From: Rhizobacter sp. SG703
Lineage (GTDB): Bacteria; Pseudomonadota; Gammaproteobacteria; Burkholderiales; Burkholderiaceae_C
Direction: 5' to 3'
Assembly (NCBI RefSeq): GCF_012275445.1
Contig: NZ_JAAZQK010000007.1
Location: forward strand, 404,537-468,536
DNA length: 64,000 nt
The position numbers and the translations under genes were made by a program. Every line of letters begins with the position of its first letter. Position 1 is the stretch's first letter. The notes under the pieces were generated by a model that saw only the letters and a program-made list of their open reading frames with translations, had not been told where the DNA came from and made no database searches. Below, in pieces: positions 16,619 through 26,169 of this stretch.

Positions 16619-17236
16619 TCAGAACCAGCTCTGCGGCACGATGATCACGTCGCCGGGCTTGACGTCGACGTTGGCCGAGATGTCGCCGCGCTTGATCAGG
16701 TCCTTCAGCCGCACGCTGTACTGCTTGCCCTGCTCGGTGCCACGCACCAGCACGGCGGCATTGCCGTCGGCGAACTCGGTCAGGCCGCCGGCCTGGATCA
16801 TCACGTCGAGCAGTGTCATGTTCTGGCGGTACGGCACCGACTGCGGGCGGGTCGCCTCGCCGATGATGCGGATCTGCTCCGAGAACGAGCCCTGGAAGTT
16901 GTTGACGACGACGGTCACGACTGGGTCGCGGATGTACTTGCCGAGCTTGGCCTCGATGTCGCGCGCCAGGTCGGCCGGGCTGCGGCCGGCCGCGAGCACG
17001 TCCTCGACCAGCGGGGTCGAGATGCGCCCGTCGGGCCGCACGGTGACGGTGGACGACAGATCGGCATTGCGCCACACGACGATGTTGATGCTGTCCAGCG
17101 CACCGATCAGGTAGCGGTGGTCCGGCGTCTCGGCCACCTTCGGCGCCGGCGGCAGGCCGCTCAGGCTGCCGCAGCCCGCGAGCACCAGGCCGATTGCGGC
17201 GGCAGCGGCCCATCCCGACAGTTTCTTGAGGTTCAT
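16619..17236 (-). CDS. XrtA system exopolysaccharide export lipoprotein (Wza-like)
   Basis: 205 residues with a lipoprotein signal (LSGWAAAAAIGLVLAGC; Cys at the LAGC lipobox). A Poly_export domain follows (YLIGALDSINIVVWRNADLSSTVTVRPDGRISTPLVEDVLAAGRSPADLARDIEAKL) and then a SLBB-like repeat (VNNFQGSFSEQIRIIGEATRPQSVPYRQNMTLLDVMIQAGGL). It is shorter than Wza (about 380) but normal for the exosortase-type export proteins. It should form or gate the outer-membrane exit pore. The start ATG has AAGGGAA upstream. The next upstream gene, the sugar transferase, ends 35 bases before it. Confidence 0.9.
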   Translation of the reverse strand: MNLKKLSGWAAAAAIGLVLAGCGSLSGLPPAPKVAETPDHRYLIGALDSINIVVWRNADLSSTVTVRPDGRISTPLVEDVLAAGRSPADLARDIEAKLGKYIRDPVVTVVVNNFQGSFSEQIRIIGEATRPQSVPYRQNMTLLDVMIQAGGLTEFADGNAAVLVRGTEQGKQYSVRLKDLIKRGDISANVDVKPGDVIIVPQSWF

Positions 17237-17271
17237 TCTCGGATTCCCTTGTTGTTTCGGCGCTGCGGGGC

Positions 17272-18687
17272 TCAGTGAGCACCTTCGCGGAAGAGGACCA
17301 CGCTGACGGTCTCGATCAGCACCAGCAGGTCCAGCACCAGCGAGTTGTTCTTCACGTAGTACAGGTCGAACTGGTGCTTGCGGCGCGCGTCGTCGACCGA
17401 CGCGCCGTAGCTGTAGCGCACCTGGGCCCAGCCGGTCACGCCCGGCTTGATGCTGTGGCGCACGTCGTAGAACGGGATCTGTTCCTTCAGCTGCTTGACG
17501 AAGCTCGGGCGCTCCGGGCGCGGGCCGACCATGCTCATCTCGCCGCGCAGCACCGACAGCAGCTGCGGCAGTTCGTCGATGCGGGTCTTGCGCATGAAGG
17601 CGCCGACGCGCGTCACGCGCGAATCGTTCTTGGTGGCCCAGACCGCGACGCCGTCCTTCTCGGCATCGGTGCGCATGCTGCGGAACTTCATGCACATGAA
17701 CGACTTGCCGCCGAGGCCGACGCGCTCCTGCTTGTAGATGATCGGGCCGCGCCCTTCGAGGCGGATCGCCAGCACCGCCAGCAGCATCACCGGCGACGCG
17801 ATCAGCAGCAGGAACGACGAGCTCGCGATGTCGAACATGCGCTTCAGCGCCATGCGCAGGCGGCCCTGCACGAAGCCCTGGCCGTAGACCAGCCAGCTGG
17901 CCTTCAGGCTGTCGATCGGCACCTCGGACTTGGCGCGCTCGTAGAAGCCGGCGAGGTCGACGATGGGCACGCCGCGGATGCGGCAGGCGAGCAGCTGGTC
18001 CATCGGGACGCCGCCGCCGCGTTGTTCGCGCACCGCGACGATCACCTCGTCGATCTGGTGGTCGCGCACGATGTCCTCGATCGACAGCTCGCGCGAGAAC
18101 ACGCGGTGGCCGCGCAGGCTCGCGACCTGCAGACCGGAGGCGGCGTCGGATTCGGTCGGGAAGAAGCCGGCGACGTTGCGGCGCAGGCGCTTCATCGTCA
18201 TCAGGTCGCTGGCGACGCTCTGCGCTTCGGCGCCATTGCCGACGATCAGCACCTTCGGGATGGTGGCCATGCGGCTCATCAGGTACATCGCGCCGCGCAC
18301 CAGCACCAGGCCGACCAGCAGGTACAGCACGGCCGAGGTCATGATCTGCACCGCATAGCCGCCGTTGGCCATGCTGTCGAGCACCAGGTAGGTCACGTAG
18401 GCGCCGACGACCAGCGCGGCCAGCGTGCGGCGCAGCATCGCGGCGAAGCCGATCGGGGTCGGGCGGTACAAGCCGGCGAAGGCGTACAGCAGCGACATCA
18501 CCATCGCGAAGCCGCTGGCGAACAGGAACAGGTGGGGGACCGTCAGGCCGGCCGGCGCGTCCTGCACGCCGGGCAGGATGTGGACCGACGAGGCGGCCAG
18601 CACGATGGCGAAGAAGCACAGCAGTCCGTCGGCGATCATCCCGAACAGGGTGGCCACCGAGACATGCAACTGAAACACCTTCAACAT
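17272..18687 (-). CDS. Initiating sugar transferase of the PEP-CTERM EPS system (undecaprenyl-phosphate sugar phosphotransferase)
   Basis: About 471 residues. Four or five N-terminal membrane segments (FGMIADGLLCFFAIVLAASSVHIL, LFLFASGFAMVMSLLYAFAGLY, LAALVVGAYVTYLVLDSM, TSAVLYLLVGLVLVRGAMYL) precede a Rossmann-like CoA-binding region (VLIVGNGAEAQSVASDL). The C-terminal bacterial sugar transferase domain follows: KRMFDIASSSFLLLIASPVM, IYKQERVGLGGKSFMCMKFRSM, RKTRIDELPQLLSVLRGEMSMVGPRPERP. It transfers the first sugar phosphate to the lipid carrier and so starts each repeat unit. First gene of the minus-strand EPS operon. I prefer the ATG at 18687 because AAGGA lies 8 bases upstream; ATG 18696 is 3 codons longer and sits on that Shine-Dalgarno. 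Confidence 0.9.
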   Translation of the reverse strand: MLKVFQLHVSVATLFGMIADGLLCFFAIVLAASSVHILPGVQDAPAGLTVPHLFLFASGFAMVMSLLYAFAGLYRPTPIGFAAMLRRTLAALVVGAYVTYLVLDSMANGGYAVQIMTSAVLYLLVGLVLVRGAMYLMSRMATIPKVLIVGNGAEAQSVASDLMTMKRLRRNVAGFFPTESDAASGLQVASLRGHRVFSRELSIEDIVRDHQIDEVIVAVREQRGGGVPMDQLLACRIRGVPIVDLAGFYERAKSEVPIDSLKASWLVYGQGFVQGRLRMALKRMFDIASSSFLLLIASPVMLLAVLAIRLEGRGPIIYKQERVGLGGKSFMCMKFRSMRTDAEKDGVAVWATKNDSRVTRVGAFMRKTRIDELPQLLSVLRGEMSMVGPRPERPSFVKQLKEQIPFYDVRHSIKPGVTGWAQVRYSYGASVDDARRKHQFDLYYVKNNSLVLDLLVLIETVSVVLFREGAH

Positions 18688-18853
18688 GACGCTCATCCTT
18701 CAGAACTGCCTCCCGGGGGGTGCCGCCGATCTCTTCGGCGTGCTGCGCGGGACGCAAGCAGATGGCGCGGATTGTCAGTACAGGTGGACCGGCCCCCAAT
18801 CCTCTAAACGGGGGCCCACCCCCGTGAACAGGGGGGCGGCAGCGAGCGTCAGC

Positions 18854-19585
18854 TCAACATTTGATGCCGACGTGCAACGCGACGATGCCGGCGCTGAGGT
18901 TGTGCACGTCGACGTGGCCGAAACCGGCGGTCTTCATCATCGCCTTCAGCGTCTGCTGGTCGGGATGCATGCGGATCGATTCGGCGAGGTAGCGGTAGCT
19001 GTCGGCATCGCCGGCCACCAGCTTGCCGATCTGCGGCAGCGCCTTGAACGAATACCAGTCGTAGAACTTCTCCAGCGGCTTGGCCACCTTCGAGAACTCC
19101 AGCACCAGCAGCCGGCCGCCCGGGCGCAGCACGCGGCACATCTCGGCCAGCGCGCGGTCCTTGTGGGTCATGTTGCGCAGCCCGAACGCGACGCTGACGA
19201 GATCGAAGCGATCGCTCACAAACGGCAGCTGCTCGGCATCGCAGATCGCGGTCGGCAGCACCAGGCCCTGGTCGAGCATGCGGTCGCGGCCGTGGCGCAG
19301 CATCGCCTCGTTGATGTCGGTGTGCACCACCGTGCCGCGCTCGCCGACCTTCTTCGCGAACGCGCCGGCCAGGTCGCCGGTGCCGCCGGCGATGTCGAGC
19401 ACCGCATCGCCTTCGCGCAGGTTCGCGACGGCCACCGTGTAGGCCTTCCAGGCCCGGTGCATGCCCATCGACAGCACGTCGTTCATCAGGTCGTACTTGG
19501 ACGCGACCGAGTCGAACACGCCGCGCACGCGCTCGGCCTTGCGGGTCTCGTCGACGGTCTCGAAGCCGAAATGGGTGTTGCTCAT
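18854..19585 (-). CDS. ubiE: Ubiquinone/menaquinone biosynthesis C-methyltransferase UbiE
   Basis: 243 residues, a class I SAM-dependent methyltransferase. Diagnostic segments: [44 protein letters not shown], the SAM loop [65 protein letters not shown] and the C-terminal [17 protein letters not shown]. It carries out the C-methylation of the benzoquinol ring in ubiquinone synthesis. The ATG at 19585 gives the normal family length (about 245-250). Cotranscribed with DUF971 and HIT genes upstream (23 bases from the DUF971 stop). Confidence 0.96.
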   Translation of the reverse strand: MSNTHFGFETVDETRKAERVRGVFDSVASKYDLMNDVLSMGMHRAWKAYTVAVANLREGDAVLDIAGGTGDLAGAFAKKVGERGTVVHTDINEAMLRHGRDRMLDQGLVLPTAICDAEQLPFVSDRFDLVSVAFGLRNMTHKDRALAEMCRVLRPGGRLLVLEFSKVAKPLEKFYDWYSFKALPQIGKLVAGDADSYRYLAESIRMHPDQQTLKAMMKTAGFGHVDVHNLSAGIVALHVGIKC

Positions 19586-19608
19586 GGGGGTCAGTCCGTC
19601 CGTCGCAG

Positions 19609-20025
19609 TCAATGGTGGTGGCCGCAGGCCGACGCGGTCTTGTCGGGCATCGGCGTGTCGCGCGTGGCACCGGCGGCCTGCAGCCGCGCCTCGTACTGCT
19701 GCCACAGCTCGGCCTCCTGCGAGCCGAGGAAGTAGAGGTAGTCCCACGAGAAGATGCCGGTCTGGTGGCCATCAGAGAAGGTCGGCTGCACCGCGTAGTT
19801 GCCGACCGGTTCGAGCGCCGTGAGCGTCACGTCGCGCTTGCCGGTCTGCAGCGTCTCCTGGCCCGGGCCGTGGCCCTTGACCTCGGCCGACGGCGAGTAG
19901 ACCCGCATCAGCTCGAACGGGATGCGGAAGCTGCGGCCGTCGGCAAAGGCCACCTCGAGCACGCGCGATTGCTCGTGCACCGTGATCGCGGTGGGTTGCG
20001 GGGTCTGGGCAGTGAGGCCGGCCAT
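19609..20025 (-). CDS. DUF971 domain protein
   Basis: 138 residues: [42 protein letters not shown], then [50 protein letters not shown]. This is the DUF971/GBBH-like N-terminal fold, found in bacteria as a stand-alone protein often next to ubiE and associated with iron-sulfur metabolism; its exact role is unsettled. The C-terminus ends in ACGHHH, a cysteine-histidine tail that could bind metal. It sits between the HIT gene (23-base gap) and ubiE. Confidence 0.85.
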   Translation of the reverse strand: MAGLTAQTPQPTAITVHEQSRVLEVAFADGRSFRIPFELMRVYSPSAEVKGHGPGQETLQTGKRDVTLTALEPVGNYAVQPTFSDGHQTGIFSWDYLYFLGSQEAELWQQYEARLQAAGATRDTPMPDKTASACGHHH

Positions 20026-20048
20026 GGGGAATCCGAGTGTAGGAGGGT

Positions 20049-20510
20049 TCAGGCGCCGGCCGACAGCGCGGCGGCCACGCGTTCGTCGAGGCCGGCGAGC
20101 TCGGCGGCCAGGCGCTCGGCGGCGGGCGGCTGCACCTCGCGCTGGCGGGTGCCCCAGATGGGTTGCGGGAAGTGGCTGTCCCAGTCGAAGCGCGCGATGA
20201 CGTGCCAGTGCAGGTGCGGTACCAAGTTGCCCAGCGCCGCAAGGTTGACCTTGGTCGGCGCGAGCGCGTCGCGCAGCACGCGTTCGACGGTGGCGACCAG
20301 CGTCATCGCATGGGCGCGGGCGGCGGCGTCGAGGTCGGAGAACTCGGCCACGTGCTGGCGCGAGACGACGCGGTAGAAGCCGGGGAAGGCGGCATCGGCG
20401 ATGCGGATCACGCGCCAGGCATCGTCCTGCCAGACCAGCGCGCCGCCGCTGTTGCGGCACAGCTCGCAGCCGGCGGCGGGTTGGTCGGGTCGCAGGAAGT
20501 CGGTGAGCAT
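20049..20510 (-). CDS. HIT family nucleotide hydrolase/transferase
   Basis: 153 residues. The histidine-triad active site reads HLHWHVIAR (H-x-H-x-H), preceded by the conserved PTKVNLAALGNLVPHLHWH segment. An N-terminal CELCRNSGGALVWQDDAWRVI contains a Cys-x-x-Cys pair common in this subgroup. HIT proteins cleave nucleoside phosphoramidates or dinucleoside polyphosphates; the physiological substrate here is unknown. First gene of a HIT-DUF971-ubiE operon, a neighbourhood repeated across Burkholderiales. It is divergent from the Bug receptor gene with 61 bases between start codons. Confidence 0.9.
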   Translation of the reverse strand: MLTDFLRPDQPAAGCELCRNSGGALVWQDDAWRVIRIADAAFPGFYRVVSRQHVAEFSDLDAAARAHAMTLVATVERVLRDALAPTKVNLAALGNLVPHLHWHVIARFDWDSHFPQPIWGTRQREVQPPAAERLAAELAGLDERVAAALSAGA

Positions 20511-20571
20511 CGGCGCATTATCGGCGGGCCGATAACATCCAGGCTTCCTCTAGAGAACGAGACATGCCGTG

Positions 20572-21549
20572 ATGACTTCTGCGCTGACACGCCGCCACTT
20601 CAACATCGCCCTCGCCGGGGCGCTGACCGCGGCCGGCCCGGCCCGTGCCGACGTCTGGCCCTCGAAGCCGATCCGCTGGGTCGTGGCCTATCCGGCCGGC
20701 GGCGGCTCGGATTTCCTCGCGCGGCAGCTCGCGCCGCAGCTGGGCAAGCAGCTCGGCCAGACGATCATCATCGACAACCGCCCCGGTGCCGCCGGCATGA
20801 TCGGCACCGACAACGCGGCCAAGTCGCCGCCGGACGGCTACACCATCGTCACCGGCGACAACGGCGCGATGGTCTTCAATTCGGCGATGTACAAGAAGGT
20901 GCCGTACGAGCCGAAGGACCTGTCGCCGGTCGGCTTCATGGCGCGCTTCCCGCTGATCCTGGCGGTGAACCCGAACGCCGGCTTCGCGAGCGCGCAGCAG
21001 CTGCTCGACACGATCAAGAAGAACCCCGGCAAGTACAGCTACGCGTCGCCCGGCATCGGCAGCCCGCACCACCTGGCGATGGAGCTGCTGAAGGACCGCA
21101 CCGGCAGCTTCGTCGTGCACGTGCCGTACCGCGGCACGGCGCTCGCGGTGCAGGACGTGATCTCCGGCCAGGTGCCGATGATGGTGCTGGACACCGCAGC
21201 CGGGCTGCCGCAGATCAGGGGCGGCAAGGTGAAGGCGCTGGCGGTGATGTCGAAGAAGCGCATCGCCTCGCTGCCCGATGTGCCGACGCTCGACGAGCTG
21301 GGCATCAAGGATTTCGAGGTGACCGCGTGGCAGGGCCTGTTCGTGCCGCACGGCACGCCGGCCGAGATCGTCGCGCGGCTGACGCAGGAGATGCACAAGG
21401 CGATCGCGACGCCGGAGGTGAAGGCGCGGCTGGAGGAGTTCGGCCTGGAGGTCGCGCCGACCGACGGGCCGGCGCTGGCACGCTTCGTCCAGCAGGAGAC
21501 GACGTTCTGGCATGCGCTGATCAAGGAGCGCAAGCTCAGCGCTGACTGA
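20572..21549 (+). CDS. Tripartite tricarboxylate transporter (Bug/TctC) solute-binding receptor
   Basis: 325 residues. The N-terminus has a twin-arginine-type signal (LTRRHFNIALAGALTAAGPARA), so Tat export is likely. The mature protein begins WPSKPIRWVVAYPAGGGSDFLARQLAPQLGKQLGQTIIIDNRPGAAGMIGTDNAAKSPPDGYTI, the standard Bug opening; later VPYRGTALAVQDVISGQVPMMV and the C-terminal helix region also fit. It binds a small carboxylated ligand in the periplasm; the identity cannot be read from sequence. No TctA/TctB membrane genes are nearby, typical for orphan Bug receptors. ATG 20572 is used; a GTG directly precedes it. Confidence 0.92.
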   Translation: MTSALTRRHFNIALAGALTAAGPARADVWPSKPIRWVVAYPAGGGSDFLARQLAPQLGKQLGQTIIIDNRPGAAGMIGTDNAAKSPPDGYTIVTGDNGAMVFNSAMYKKVPYEPKDLSPVGFMARFPLILAVNPNAGFASAQQLLDTIKKNPGKYSYASPGIGSPHHLAMELLKDRTGSFVVHVPYRGTALAVQDVISGQVPMMVLDTAAGLPQIRGGKVKALAVMSKKRIASLPDVPTLDELGIKDFEVTAWQGLFVPHGTPAEIVARLTQEMHKAIATPEVKARLEEFGLEVAPTDGPALARFVQQETTFWHALIKERKLSAD

Positions 21550-21563
21550 AACGCCGGCAACCA

Positions 21564-21677
21564 CCGTTCGGGCTGAGCCTGTCGAAGCCGGCAAATCACG
21601 CGGGCGGTTCGACAAGCTCAACGCGAACGGGGGGCATCGGTTCCCATCGCAGGCTTCGACAGGCTCAGCCCGAACGG
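21564..21677. repeat. Three copies of a TTCGACAGGCTCAG-type palindromic repeat
   Basis: Copy A at 21564-21588 (CCGTTCGGGCTGAGCCTGTC and on) faces two inverted copies at 21608-21630 and 21653-21677. They fill the gap between two convergent genes, so A with B or C can form alternative hairpins that would work as a bidirectional terminator. Same family as 9077-9164. Confidence 0.85.
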
Positions 21678-21715
21678 GAGTGGGTCACCAGCGCCCGGGC
21701 CCGGAGTGCGCGCAC

Positions 21716-24700
21716 CTACACCAGCACGCGCTCGATCCCGCCGTCGTTCGCCATCTCCACGTACGCCGGCATCCAGTCCGCGCCGAGGATCTTGTTGGCC
21801 ATCTCGACGACGATGTAGTCCGCTTCCAGCAGCCCGTTCTGCAGGTCGTTGCCGTAGCGCGACAGCCCCTGCAGGCAGCTCGGGCACGAGGTCAGGATCT
21901 TCACCGGCCCCTCGGCTGCCACGCCGGTCGCGCGCAGCTTGGCCTCGTCGCGGCGCAGTTCTTCTTCCTTGCGGAAACGCACCTGCGTCGAAATGTCGGG
22001 CCGCGTGACGCCCAGCGTGCCGCTCTCGCCGCAGCAGCGCTCGCTCTTCAGCACGCTCTCCGGCCGGTCCCCGCCGACCAGCGCCTTCACCGTCTTCATC
22101 GGCTCCTGCAGCTTCATCGGCGAGTGGCAGGGGTCGTGGTACAGGTAGCCGGCGCCCTGCGTCGCATCGAGCGTGATGCCCTTCTCCAGCAGGTACTCGT
22201 GGATGTCGATGATCCGGCAGCCGGGGAAGATCTTGTCGAACTGGTAGCCCTGCAGCTGGTCGTAGCAGGTGCCGCAGCTCACCACCACCGTCTTGATGTC
22301 GAGGTAGTTCAGCGTGTTGGCCACGCGGTGGAACAGCACCCGGTTGTCGGTGATGATCTTGTCGGCCTTGTCGAACTGCCCCGAACCGCGCTGCGGGTAG
22401 CCGCAGCACAGGTAGCCCGGCGGCAGCACCGTCTGCACGCCGGCATGCCACAGCATCGCCTGCGTCGCGAGGCCCACCTGCGAGAACAGCCGTTCCGAGC
22501 CGCAGCCCGGGAAATAGAACACCGCCTCGGTCTCGGCAGTGGTCGCCTTCGGGTTGCGGATGATCGGGACGTAGTTCTTGTCCTCGATGTCCAGCAGCGC
22601 CCGCGCGGTCTTCTTCGGCAGCCCGCCCGGCAGCTTCTTGTTGATGAAGTGGATCACCTGCTCCTTGATCGGCGCGGTGCCCACCGTCGAGCGCGGCGCG
22701 GCGGTCTGCTTCTTCGCGAGGCCGCGCAGCAGGTTGTTGGCCGCGCGCTGCGCCCTGAAGCCCACGTCGACCATCGCGCCGCGCAGCAGCTTGATGGTCT
22801 CCGGGTTGGTGGCGTTGAGCATCATCATCGCCATCTTGTTGCCGGGGCGGAAGCTCTTCTTGCCCATCTTGCGCAGCAGGTTGCGCATGTTCATCGACAC
22901 GTCGCCGAAGTCGATCTTCACCGGGCACGGGCTCAGGCACTTGTGGCACACCGTGCAGTGGTCGGCCACGTCCTCGAACTCCTCCCAGTGCTTGATGCTG
23001 ACGCCGCGGCGCGTCTGCTCCTCGTACAGGAAGGCCTCGACCAGCAGCGAGGTCGCGAGGATCTTGTTGCGCGGGCTGTACAGCAGGTTGGCGCGCGGCA
23101 CATGCGTCGCGCACACCGGCTTGCACTTGCCGCAGCGCAGGCAGTCCTTGACCGACGCGGCGATCTCGCCGATGTCGCTCTGCTGCATGATCAGCGACTC
23201 GTGCCCCATCAGCCCGAAGCTCGGCGTGTAGGCGTTGGTCAGGTCGGCCTTCAGGCGCACGCCGCCGAAGCTCGCGTCGCGCAGCAGCTTGCCCTTGTTG
23301 AAGCGGCCCTCGGGGTCGACGCGCTGCTTGTACGCGGTGAAACCGGCCAGTTCGTCGTCGGTCAGGAACTCGAGCTTGGTGATGCCGATGCCGTGCTCGC
23401 CGGAGATCACGCCGTCGAGCGAGCGCGCCAGCTTCATGATGCGCGCCACCGCCTCGTGCGCCGTCTGCAGCATCTCGTAGTTGTCGCTGTTGACGGGGAT
23501 GTTGGTGTGCACGTTGCCGTCGCCGGCATGCATGTGCAGCGCCACCCACACCCGGCCGCGCAGCACGTCCGCATGGATCTTCTGGCAGGCGTCGACGATC
23601 GGCGACAGCGTGGCCCCGGCAAAGATGCCCTGCAGCGGCGTGCGGATCTGCGCCTTCCACGACGCGCGCAGCGTGTGGTCCTGCAGGTCGTCGAACAGGG
23701 TGACCCCGCGGTCGGGCTGCACCTGATCGAGGTTCGACAGCCAGTGCGACCACAGCGCGCGCACCTCGCGCAGCAGCACCAGCGCCTGCTGCACCCGGTC
23801 TTCGAGCAGTTCGGCCGATGCGATCTGGTTCGCGTCGTCGCTCTTGCCGAGCGGCAGCTGCCCGGCGACGAAGAAGCCTTCGAGGGCGTCGACCAGCGCC
23901 AGCTTGTTGCGCAGGCTCAGCTCGATGTTGATGCGCTCGATGCCGTTGGTGTACTCGCCCATGCGCGGCAGCGGGATCACGACGTCTTCGTTGACCTTGA
24001 ACGCATTGGTGTGCCGGCTGATCGCCGCGGTGCGCTTGCGGTCGAGCCAGAACTTCTTGCGCGCCTCGGCGCTGACCGCGACGAAGCCTTCGCCGGCGCG
24101 GCCGTTGGCCAGCCGCACCACCTCGCTGGTGGCGCGTGCCACCGCGTCGGGGTCTTCGCCGGCGATGTCGCCGACCAGCACCATCTTCGGCAGGCCGCCG
24201 CGCTTGCTCTTGGTCGCGTAGCCCACCGCCTTCAGGTAGCGGTCGTCCAGGTGCTCCAGCCCGGCCAGGATCGCGCCGCCGGGCTTCTTCGCTTCAGCGA
24301 ACATGAAGTCCTTGATCTCGACGATAGCCGGCACCGCGTCCTTCGCGTTGCCGAAGAACTCCAGGCACACCGTGCGGGTGTGTGCCGGCATCTTGTGCAC
24401 CACCCAGCGCGCACTGGTGATCAGGCCGTCGCAGCCTTCCTTCTGGATACCGGGCAGCCCGGCCAGGAACTTGTCGGTGACGTCCTTGCCCAGGCCTTCC
24501 TTGCGGAAGGTGCGGCCCGGCACGTCGAGCCGTTCGGTGCGTTCCAGGACCTTGCCGCTGGCGTCGAAGTACTTCAGTTCGAAGCGGGCGACGTCGACGT
24601 CGTGGATCTTGCCCATGTTGTGGTCGAGCCGCACCACCTCCAGCCACTTCGCGTCGGGCGTGACCATGCGCCACGAGGCCAGGTTGTCGAGCGCGGTGCC

Positions 24701-25633
24701 CCACAGCACGGCCTTCTTGCCGCCGGCGTTCATCGCGATGTTGCCGCCGACGCACGAGGCCTCGGCCGAAGTCGGGTCGACCGCGAACACGAAGCCGGCG
24801 CGTTCGGCCGCATCGGCCACGCGCTGCGTGACGACGCCGGCCTCGGTCCAGATGGTGGCGACGTCGCGGTCCATGCCGGGCAGGCGCAGGTGCTCCACCT
24901 CGGTCATCGCCTCGAGCTTCTCGGTGTTGATGACCGCGCTGTTCCAGGTCAGCGGCACCGCGCCGCCGGTGTAGCCGGTGCCGCCGCCGCGCGGGATGAT
25001 CGTCAGCCCGAGTTCGATGCAGGCCTTCACCAGTGCCGCCATCTCGGCTTCGGTGTCGGGCGTCAGCACGACGAACGGGTATTCGACGCGCCAGTCGGTC
25101 GCGTCGGTCACGTGCGAAACGCGCGACAGCCCGTCGTATTTGACGTTGTCCTTCGCGGTGTGGCGGCCGAGCGCGCGGGTGGCCTTGCGGCGCAGCGCGT
25201 CCATCGCGTCGAACTGGTCGGCGAACGATTGCACGGCCTTGTGCGCAGCGTCCAGCAGCTCGCCGACGGAGGCGTCGCGCTGCGCGTCGCCGTCGGGCGT
25301 GCGGCGGGCCTGCACCTCGCGCAAGCGGTGGTTCAGCGCCTCGATCAGCAGGCGGCGGCGGCGCGGGTTGTCGAGCAGGTCGTCCTGCAGGTAGGGGTTG
25401 CGCTGCACGACCCAGATGTCGCCGAGCACCTCGTAGAGCATGCGGGCCGAGCGGCCGGTCTGGCGTTCGTCGCGCAGGCGGTCCAGCAGCTCCCAGGCCC
25501 GCGACCCCAGGATCCGGATCACGATCTCGCGGTCGGAGAACGAGGTGTAGTTGTACGGAATCTCGCGCAGGCGGGGGGCCTGGTGCGCGGCGGTCGCCGC
25601 GGCGATCTGGTTCAACGGGATAGGTGCGTTCAT
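21716..25633 (-). CDS. FAD-linked and Fe-S oxidoreductase with N-terminal DUF3683 (GlcD/GlpC-like fusion)
   Basis: 1305 residues. It opens with a DUF3683-type segment ([24 protein letters not shown]), then a VAO-type FAD-binding domain ([60 protein letters not shown]), an FAD oxidase C-terminal domain ([28 protein letters not shown]), two 4Fe-4S motifs ([28 protein letters not shown]), and two CCG-type cysteine-rich domains ([20 protein letters not shown]). The layout is that of membrane-associated D-2-hydroxyacid (lactate/glycolate-like) dehydrogenases feeding electrons to quinone; the substrate is unproven. The ATG at 25633 excludes an 11-residue leader unlike the family. Confidence 0.92.
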   Translation of the reverse strand: MNAPIPLNQIAAATAAHQAPRLREIPYNYTSFSDREIVIRILGSRAWELLDRLRDERQTGRSARMLYEVLGDIWVVQRNPYLQDDLLDNPRRRRLLIEALNHRLREVQARRTPDGDAQRDASVGELLDAAHKAVQSFADQFDAMDALRRKATRALGRHTAKDNVKYDGLSRVSHVTDATDWRVEYPFVVLTPDTEAEMAALVKACIELGLTIIPRGGGTGYTGGAVPLTWNSAVINTEKLEAMTEVEHLRLPGMDRDVATIWTEAGVVTQRVADAAERAGFVFAVDPTSAEASCVGGNIAMNAGGKKAVLWGTALDNLASWRMVTPDAKWLEVVRLDHNMGKIHDVDVARFELKYFDASGKVLERTERLDVPGRTFRKEGLGKDVTDKFLAGLPGIQKEGCDGLITSARWVVHKMPAHTRTVCLEFFGNAKDAVPAIVEIKDFMFAEAKKPGGAILAGLEHLDDRYLKAVGYATKSKRGGLPKMVLVGDIAGEDPDAVARATSEVVRLANGRAGEGFVAVSAEARKKFWLDRKRTAAISRHTNAFKVNEDVVIPLPRMGEYTNGIERINIELSLRNKLALVDALEGFFVAGQLPLGKSDDANQIASAELLEDRVQQALVLLREVRALWSHWLSNLDQVQPDRGVTLFDDLQDHTLRASWKAQIRTPLQGIFAGATLSPIVDACQKIHADVLRGRVWVALHMHAGDGNVHTNIPVNSDNYEMLQTAHEAVARIMKLARSLDGVISGEHGIGITKLEFLTDDELAGFTAYKQRVDPEGRFNKGKLLRDASFGGVRLKADLTNAYTPSFGLMGHESLIMQQSDIGEIAASVKDCLRCGKCKPVCATHVPRANLLYSPRNKILATSLLVEAFLYEEQTRRGVSIKHWEEFEDVADHCTVCHKCLSPCPVKIDFGDVSMNMRNLLRKMGKKSFRPGNKMAMMMLNATNPETIKLLRGAMVDVGFRAQRAANNLLRGLAKKQTAAPRSTVGTAPIKEQVIHFINKKLPGGLPKKTARALLDIEDKNYVPIIRNPKATTAETEAVFYFPGCGSERLFSQVGLATQAMLWHAGVQTVLPPGYLCCGYPQRGSGQFDKADKIITDNRVLFHRVANTLNYLDIKTVVVSCGTCYDQLQGYQFDKIFPGCRIIDIHEYLLEKGITLDATQGAGYLYHDPCHSPMKLQEPMKTVKALVGGDRPESVLKSERCCGESGTLGVTRPDISTQVRFRKEEELRRDEAKLRATGVAAEGPVKILTSCPSCLQGLSRYGNDLQNGLLEADYIVVEMANKILGADWMPAYVEMANDGGIERVLV

Positions 25634-25697
25634 GGGGGCCAGGCAGCCTGCTCGCCTGTGGGGCACTTGGTCGCAAATGGTACCTCAGTGCCCTTTT

Positions 25698-25850
25698 TCG
25701 CTCGCTTCGCAGGCGCAGGACGGCGGGCACTCCGGGGCGGGACTGTCCCCCGCCGGCAGACTGCCTCGCGGCAGTCCACCGGCTCCTCCTTTACGTCCCT
25801 CCCCGAAGCACCCGCCCTCCTGCGCCCGGGTTGCCTCGTACGAAGAGCGA
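25698..25850 (+). repeat. Structured interspersed repeat, copy L (plus orientation)
   Basis: Core 25712-25826 folds on itself: GGCGCAGGA (25712-25720) pairs with TCCTGCGCC (25818-25826), then GGCGGG/CCCGCC, GGGG/CCCC and GGGAC/GTCCC. The apical hairpin is GACTGCC-TCGC-GGCAGTC inside GCCGG/CCGGC. Unpaired conserved blocks are GGACTGTCCCCCGCC (25740-25754) and GGCTCCTCCTTTACGTCCC (25781-25799), both identical in the inverted copy downstream. Outer CTTCG/CGAAG and TCGCT/AGCGA pairs extend the stem to about 25698-25850. Confidence 0.85.
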
Positions 25851-25892
25851 GAAGAACTCGGTACACACGCCCTTCCCCCACCCACACGCTGC

Positions 25893-26055
25893 GGAACGCG
25901 CGCATGAGGAAACGTCTCGGCTCGAGGTGCTGGGGTGCCCGGGGGCGGGACGTAAAGGAGGAGCCCTCGGTCTGCCGGGAGGCAGAACGAGGGCGGGGGA
26001 CAGTCCAGCCCCCGAGTACCCCAGCACCCCGAGCAAGCAAACGAAAGACCCAAGA
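25893..26055 (-). repeat. Structured interspersed repeat, copy R (minus orientation)
   Basis: Core 25921-26033 is an inverted copy of the repeat at 25698-25850. The 19-mer GGGACGTAAAGGAGGAGCC (25947-25965) and the 15-mer GGCGGGGGACAGTCC (25992-26006) are exact complements of the conserved blocks of copy L. Its own stem is CTCGAGGTGCTGGGGT (25921-25936) with ACCCCAGCACCCCGAG (26018-26033), different in sequence from copy L yet paired. The rest of 25634-26169 holds no gene that I can support; 26060-26169 should contain the ugpB promoter. Confidence 0.85.
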
Positions 26056-26169
26056 GGGGTATTCCACAGTTGCCGCAGCCCCCCAACAACGACATAAACG
26101 GAGTGTCACAAACTCGTAGCACACTGCGCGGCTGGTCAAAAACCAACCCGTCATTTTCCGGAGAAGTAC

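Noticed and set aside
18697..18850. Sigma-54 promoter for the EPS operon, as expected for PrsR-controlled PEP-CTERM loci
   Set aside because: I could not find a GG-N10-GC pair with TGGCAC/TTGC context at proper spacing upstream of the sugar transferase gene.
20564..20572. Two-codon upstream ATG reading frame just before the Bug receptor
   Set aside because: Too short to be informative; no evidence for attenuation.
26085..26160. Pho box upstream of ugpB
   Set aside because: Only one half-site (GTGTCAC) resembles the consensus; the second half at 11-bp spacing does not, so phosphate control is not shown by the sequence.
25634..26169. Small open frames with the recurring theme DCPPP...LLLYVP in the divergent region
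   Set aside because: They arise from translating the two inverted copies of the structured repeat; no ribosome site or codon bias supports them.
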